Of a DNA stretch of 14,259 bases, positions 12,851-14,259 are shown piece by piece; positions within the stretch are counted from its first letter, which is position 1; each line of letters begins with the position of its first letter. Below the pieces are notes generated by a model, which was given only the letters and a program-made list of their open reading frames with translations, searched no databases and was not told the DNA's origin. The translations under genes and the position numbers were made by a program. This DNA comes from Deltaproteobacteria bacterium (lineage in GTDB: Bacteria > Desulfobacterota > Desulfarculia > Adiutricales > Adiutricaceae), in NCBI GenBank assembly GCA_031278835.1, contig JAITJP010000272.1, positions 1-14,259 on the forward strand, read 5' to 3'.

Positions 12851-13869
12851 CCGAAAGCCCCGTTTCTCTAAACCTGGTGCACCGCCCGCCTGGCGGTCAA
12901 GCCATCCTCTACCAAACCGAAAACCGTTACCTGGGGCTACTCGAGGAGCGTTTTGGGCAAAAATTTCTGGACTATAGAAAGGCCTGGGCCCAGGCCGCTC
13001 TCAGAGCCGATCCCGGGCCTTTTCCCCTAAGTTTGGATCTGGCCATAAACTCGGGCTGCGATCTAGCTTGCCTGATGTGCCCCCTGCCCAGTAACCCGAT
13101 TGATCGCTCTTACCGGCCCATAAAAGCCGAACTCTACGCTAATCTGATGGCCCAGGCCAAGGAAGCCGGTCTGCCGGCCCTAACCCTGGGCCTAGCTAGT
13201 GAGCCTTTGCTTAACCCCCAAGCCGCCCACTACATCGCCCTGGCCGACCGGGCCAAGGTCATGGATATCCGCCTGGGCACCAACGGCCAAGCCCTAAAGC
13301 CTAGCCTAATCAACCGCCTCCTGGATAGCGGCCTGACCAGACTGGAAATTTCCCTTGACGCCTTTTCCCCGGCCACTTACGCCCAAATCCGCCGCGGCGG
13401 GCAGCTAGCCAAACTAGAAACTTCCATCGAGTATTTTCTCAACCAAAGGGCCAAACAATCCCAAGAGCTGCCCCTCCTGCGCCTAAGCTTTTTAACTCTG
13501 CCCCAAAACCAAGCCGAACTGGAGCCCTTCCTGGCCCGCTGGTCCGGGGCCGTTGATCTAATCTCCATCCAAAAGCCCATCTGGTTTCCCGGCTCCCGGC
13601 TGCCCAAGCCAGAGGCCCCCAAAAACCTGCCCCCGGCTGACCAAGCCTCCTTTTGCCAACAGCCCTGGCAGCGCCTGGGCCTGGACCAGACCGGCCGGGT
13701 CTGGCCCTGCTGCAATTGGTACGGTCGAGATTTACTGGACCTTAGCGCCCAAACCACACCTATTACCCAGCTCTGGCAATCGCCCCCCCTCAAGGCCCTC
13801 CGCCAAGACCTAGCCGCTGACCGCCTGCCCCCTCAATGCCAGGCTTGCGCCCAAGCCGGTGGCTTTTAA
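12847..13869 (+). CDS. Radical SAM/SPASM domain enzyme coupled to the secreted protein
   Basis: The 340-residue protein has a radical SAM core with C71-x3-C75-x2-C78 for the catalytic [4Fe-4S] cluster and a G-L-A-S-E-P-L-L loop at 115-122 in place of the usual GGEP SAM-binding motif. The C-terminal region has C270, C288, C289, C331 and C334 in the arrangement of a SPASM-type auxiliary-cluster domain, with L-W-Q-S-P-P-L-K-A-L-R-Q-D before the last C-x2-C. The N-terminal 60 residues are not recognised. The ATG overlaps the upstream stop (ATGA, 12847-12850), implying translational coupling, with no separate promoter. Radical SAM/SPASM enzymes commonly modify proteins or peptides, so the cotranscribed secreted protein is a candidate substrate, but this is not shown. 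It is not a close copy of the enzyme at 4017-5126: loop motif and cysteine spacing differ. Confidence 0.88.
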   Translation: MTESPVSLNLVHRPPGGQAILYQTENRYLGLLEERFGQKFLDYRKAWAQAALRADPGPFPLSLDLAINSGCDLACLMCPLPSNPIDRSYRPIKAELYANLMAQAKEAGLPALTLGLASEPLLNPQAAHYIALADRAKVMDIRLGTNGQALKPSLINRLLDSGLTRLEISLDAFSPATYAQIRRGGQLAKLETSIEYFLNQRAKQSQELPLLRLSFLTLPQNQAELEPFLARWSGAVDLISIQKPIWFPGSRLPKPEAPKNLPPADQASFCQQPWQRLGLDQTGRVWPCCNWYGRDLLDLSAQTTPITQLWQSPPLKALRQDLAADRLPPQCQACAQAGGF

Positions 13870-13923
13870 GGCCCCAGCTTTGCCCGGCCCCCGGTCCAAG
13901 CTTTCCCCCCGCGTTCAAAAAAA

Positions 13924-14005
13924 CAAAATTTACCAGCTGACCTCCCCTCAAAATTGACCCGTAAACGGCTCAAATCCACCCGTGACGGGTTTTAAAAATA
14001 AAAAA
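13924..14005. repeat. Right-end direct repeat, copy 1
   Basis: The well-conserved 49-bp part (13957-14005) starts ACCCGTAAACGGCTCAAATC and ends TTTTAAAAATAAAAAA. It matches copy 2 (14211-14259) at 43 of 49 positions by eye. Both copies are preceded at the same distance of 33 nt by CAAAATTT, so the unit may extend to 82 bp. Copy 1 also holds CCACCCGT (13976-13983) pairing with ACGGGTGG (14005-14012). Confidence 0.8.
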
Positions 14006-14177
14006 CGGGTGGCCCAGGCTCCACCCAGCTCGAAGCGCCCTGAACCCTTAAAATGACCGTTTACGGCCAAAGCAAAAATTCTAATTTTAAAAAAAAATTT
14101 TTTTTAAGTAAAAACTTACTAGCCCCCAAAATAAAATTCTCGCTAAAAAATCCCCTCGGCCAAGATCCGCCCTTGTC
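14006..14177. other. Non-coding spacer between the right-end repeats
   Basis: No gene is seen. CCGTTTACGG (14057-14066) is the exact reverse complement of CCGTAAACGG in copy 1 (13959-13968), so a 10-bp stem could form across the spacer. The stretch 14086-14105 is nearly pure A then T and leads into the second copy of the 20-nt element. Confidence 0.5.
14099..14118. repeat. Dispersed 20-nt element, right copy
   Basis: Identical over 20 nt to 7020-7039: seven T then AAGTAAAAACTTA. Flanks differ (here ACTAGCCCCC follows; at the left copy TTTATGG follows). Confidence 0.6.
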
Positions 14178-14259
14178 CAAAATTTCAAACCTCAGCCCAG
14201 GTCGAAATTTACCCGTGAACGGCTCAAATCGCCCCGTGGAGAGTTTTAAAAATAAAAAA
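14178..14259. repeat. Right-end direct repeat, copy 2, reaching the window edge
   Basis: ACCCGTGAACGGCTCAAATC (14211-14230) to the final A-run matches copy 1 with six differences and no gaps. CAAAATTT (14178-14185) lies at the same 33-nt offset. The copies start 254 bp apart, and the window stops at the last matching base, so further copies may follow. Confidence 0.8.

Overview
The window reads as chromosomal DNA of a Gram-negative bacterium. It carries a flagellar-type export ATPase, a predicted lipoprotein, a protein with a cleavable signal peptide, an IT-superfamily ion transporter and ordinary housekeeping genes (map, recO, rluB). No rRNA, tRNA, transposase, integrase, phage gene or CRISPR array is visible. 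Coding DNA is GC-rich and strikingly full of GGCC tetramers, while gaps are AT-rich, long and full of inverted and direct repeats. Protein style and the loose, mostly monocistronic layout suggest a relative of Deltaproteobacteria/Desulfobacterota, but this is an impression and not a placement.

Layout, left to right. (1) 1-316, minus strand: 5' part of a Sel1-repeat protein with a TTG start and a strong ribosome binding site. (2) 317-1336: non-coding, dominated by an eight-unit tandem array with a 53-bp period. (3) 1337-1792: small predicted lipoprotein. (4) 1909-2673: type I methionine aminopeptidase, followed by a good intrinsic terminator. (5) 2674-3229: non-coding, with two terminators and an 8/16-bp tandem repeat. 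(6) 3230-3883: Sel1-repeat protein. (7) 4017-5126: radical SAM/SPASM enzyme behind a leader with mutually exclusive stems and a 14-bp palindrome. (8) 5317-6120 recO and 6155-6913 rluB, probably cotranscribed and closed by a 15-bp-stem terminator over the rluB stop codon. (9) 6914-7553: hairpin-rich gap, then a near-consensus sigma70 promoter and a doubtful 63-codon ORF overlapping the next start. (10) 7554-8897: fliI without flagellar neighbours. (11) 8973-10466: CitMHS/NhaD-like membrane transporter. (12) 10467-10891: AT-rich control region with several perfect palindromes. (13) 10892-12850 and 12847-13869: a secreted Pro/Ala/Ser-rich protein with a LytR_C-like C-terminus, overlapping by ATGA a second radical SAM/SPASM enzyme. 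(14) 13870-14259: AT-rich, with two copies of a 49-bp repeat; the second ends exactly at the window edge.

How the genes relate. The housekeeping genes (map, recO, rluB, fliI, transporter) show no common pathway. The part most likely to hold undescribed biology is the two-gene unit 10892-13869: a translationally coupled secreted low-complexity protein and radical SAM/SPASM enzyme behind a palindrome-rich promoter region. A substrate-enzyme relationship is possible but is inference only. The 53-bp array beside the divergent Sel1 gene and the right-end repeat are the strongest unexplained non-coding signals.
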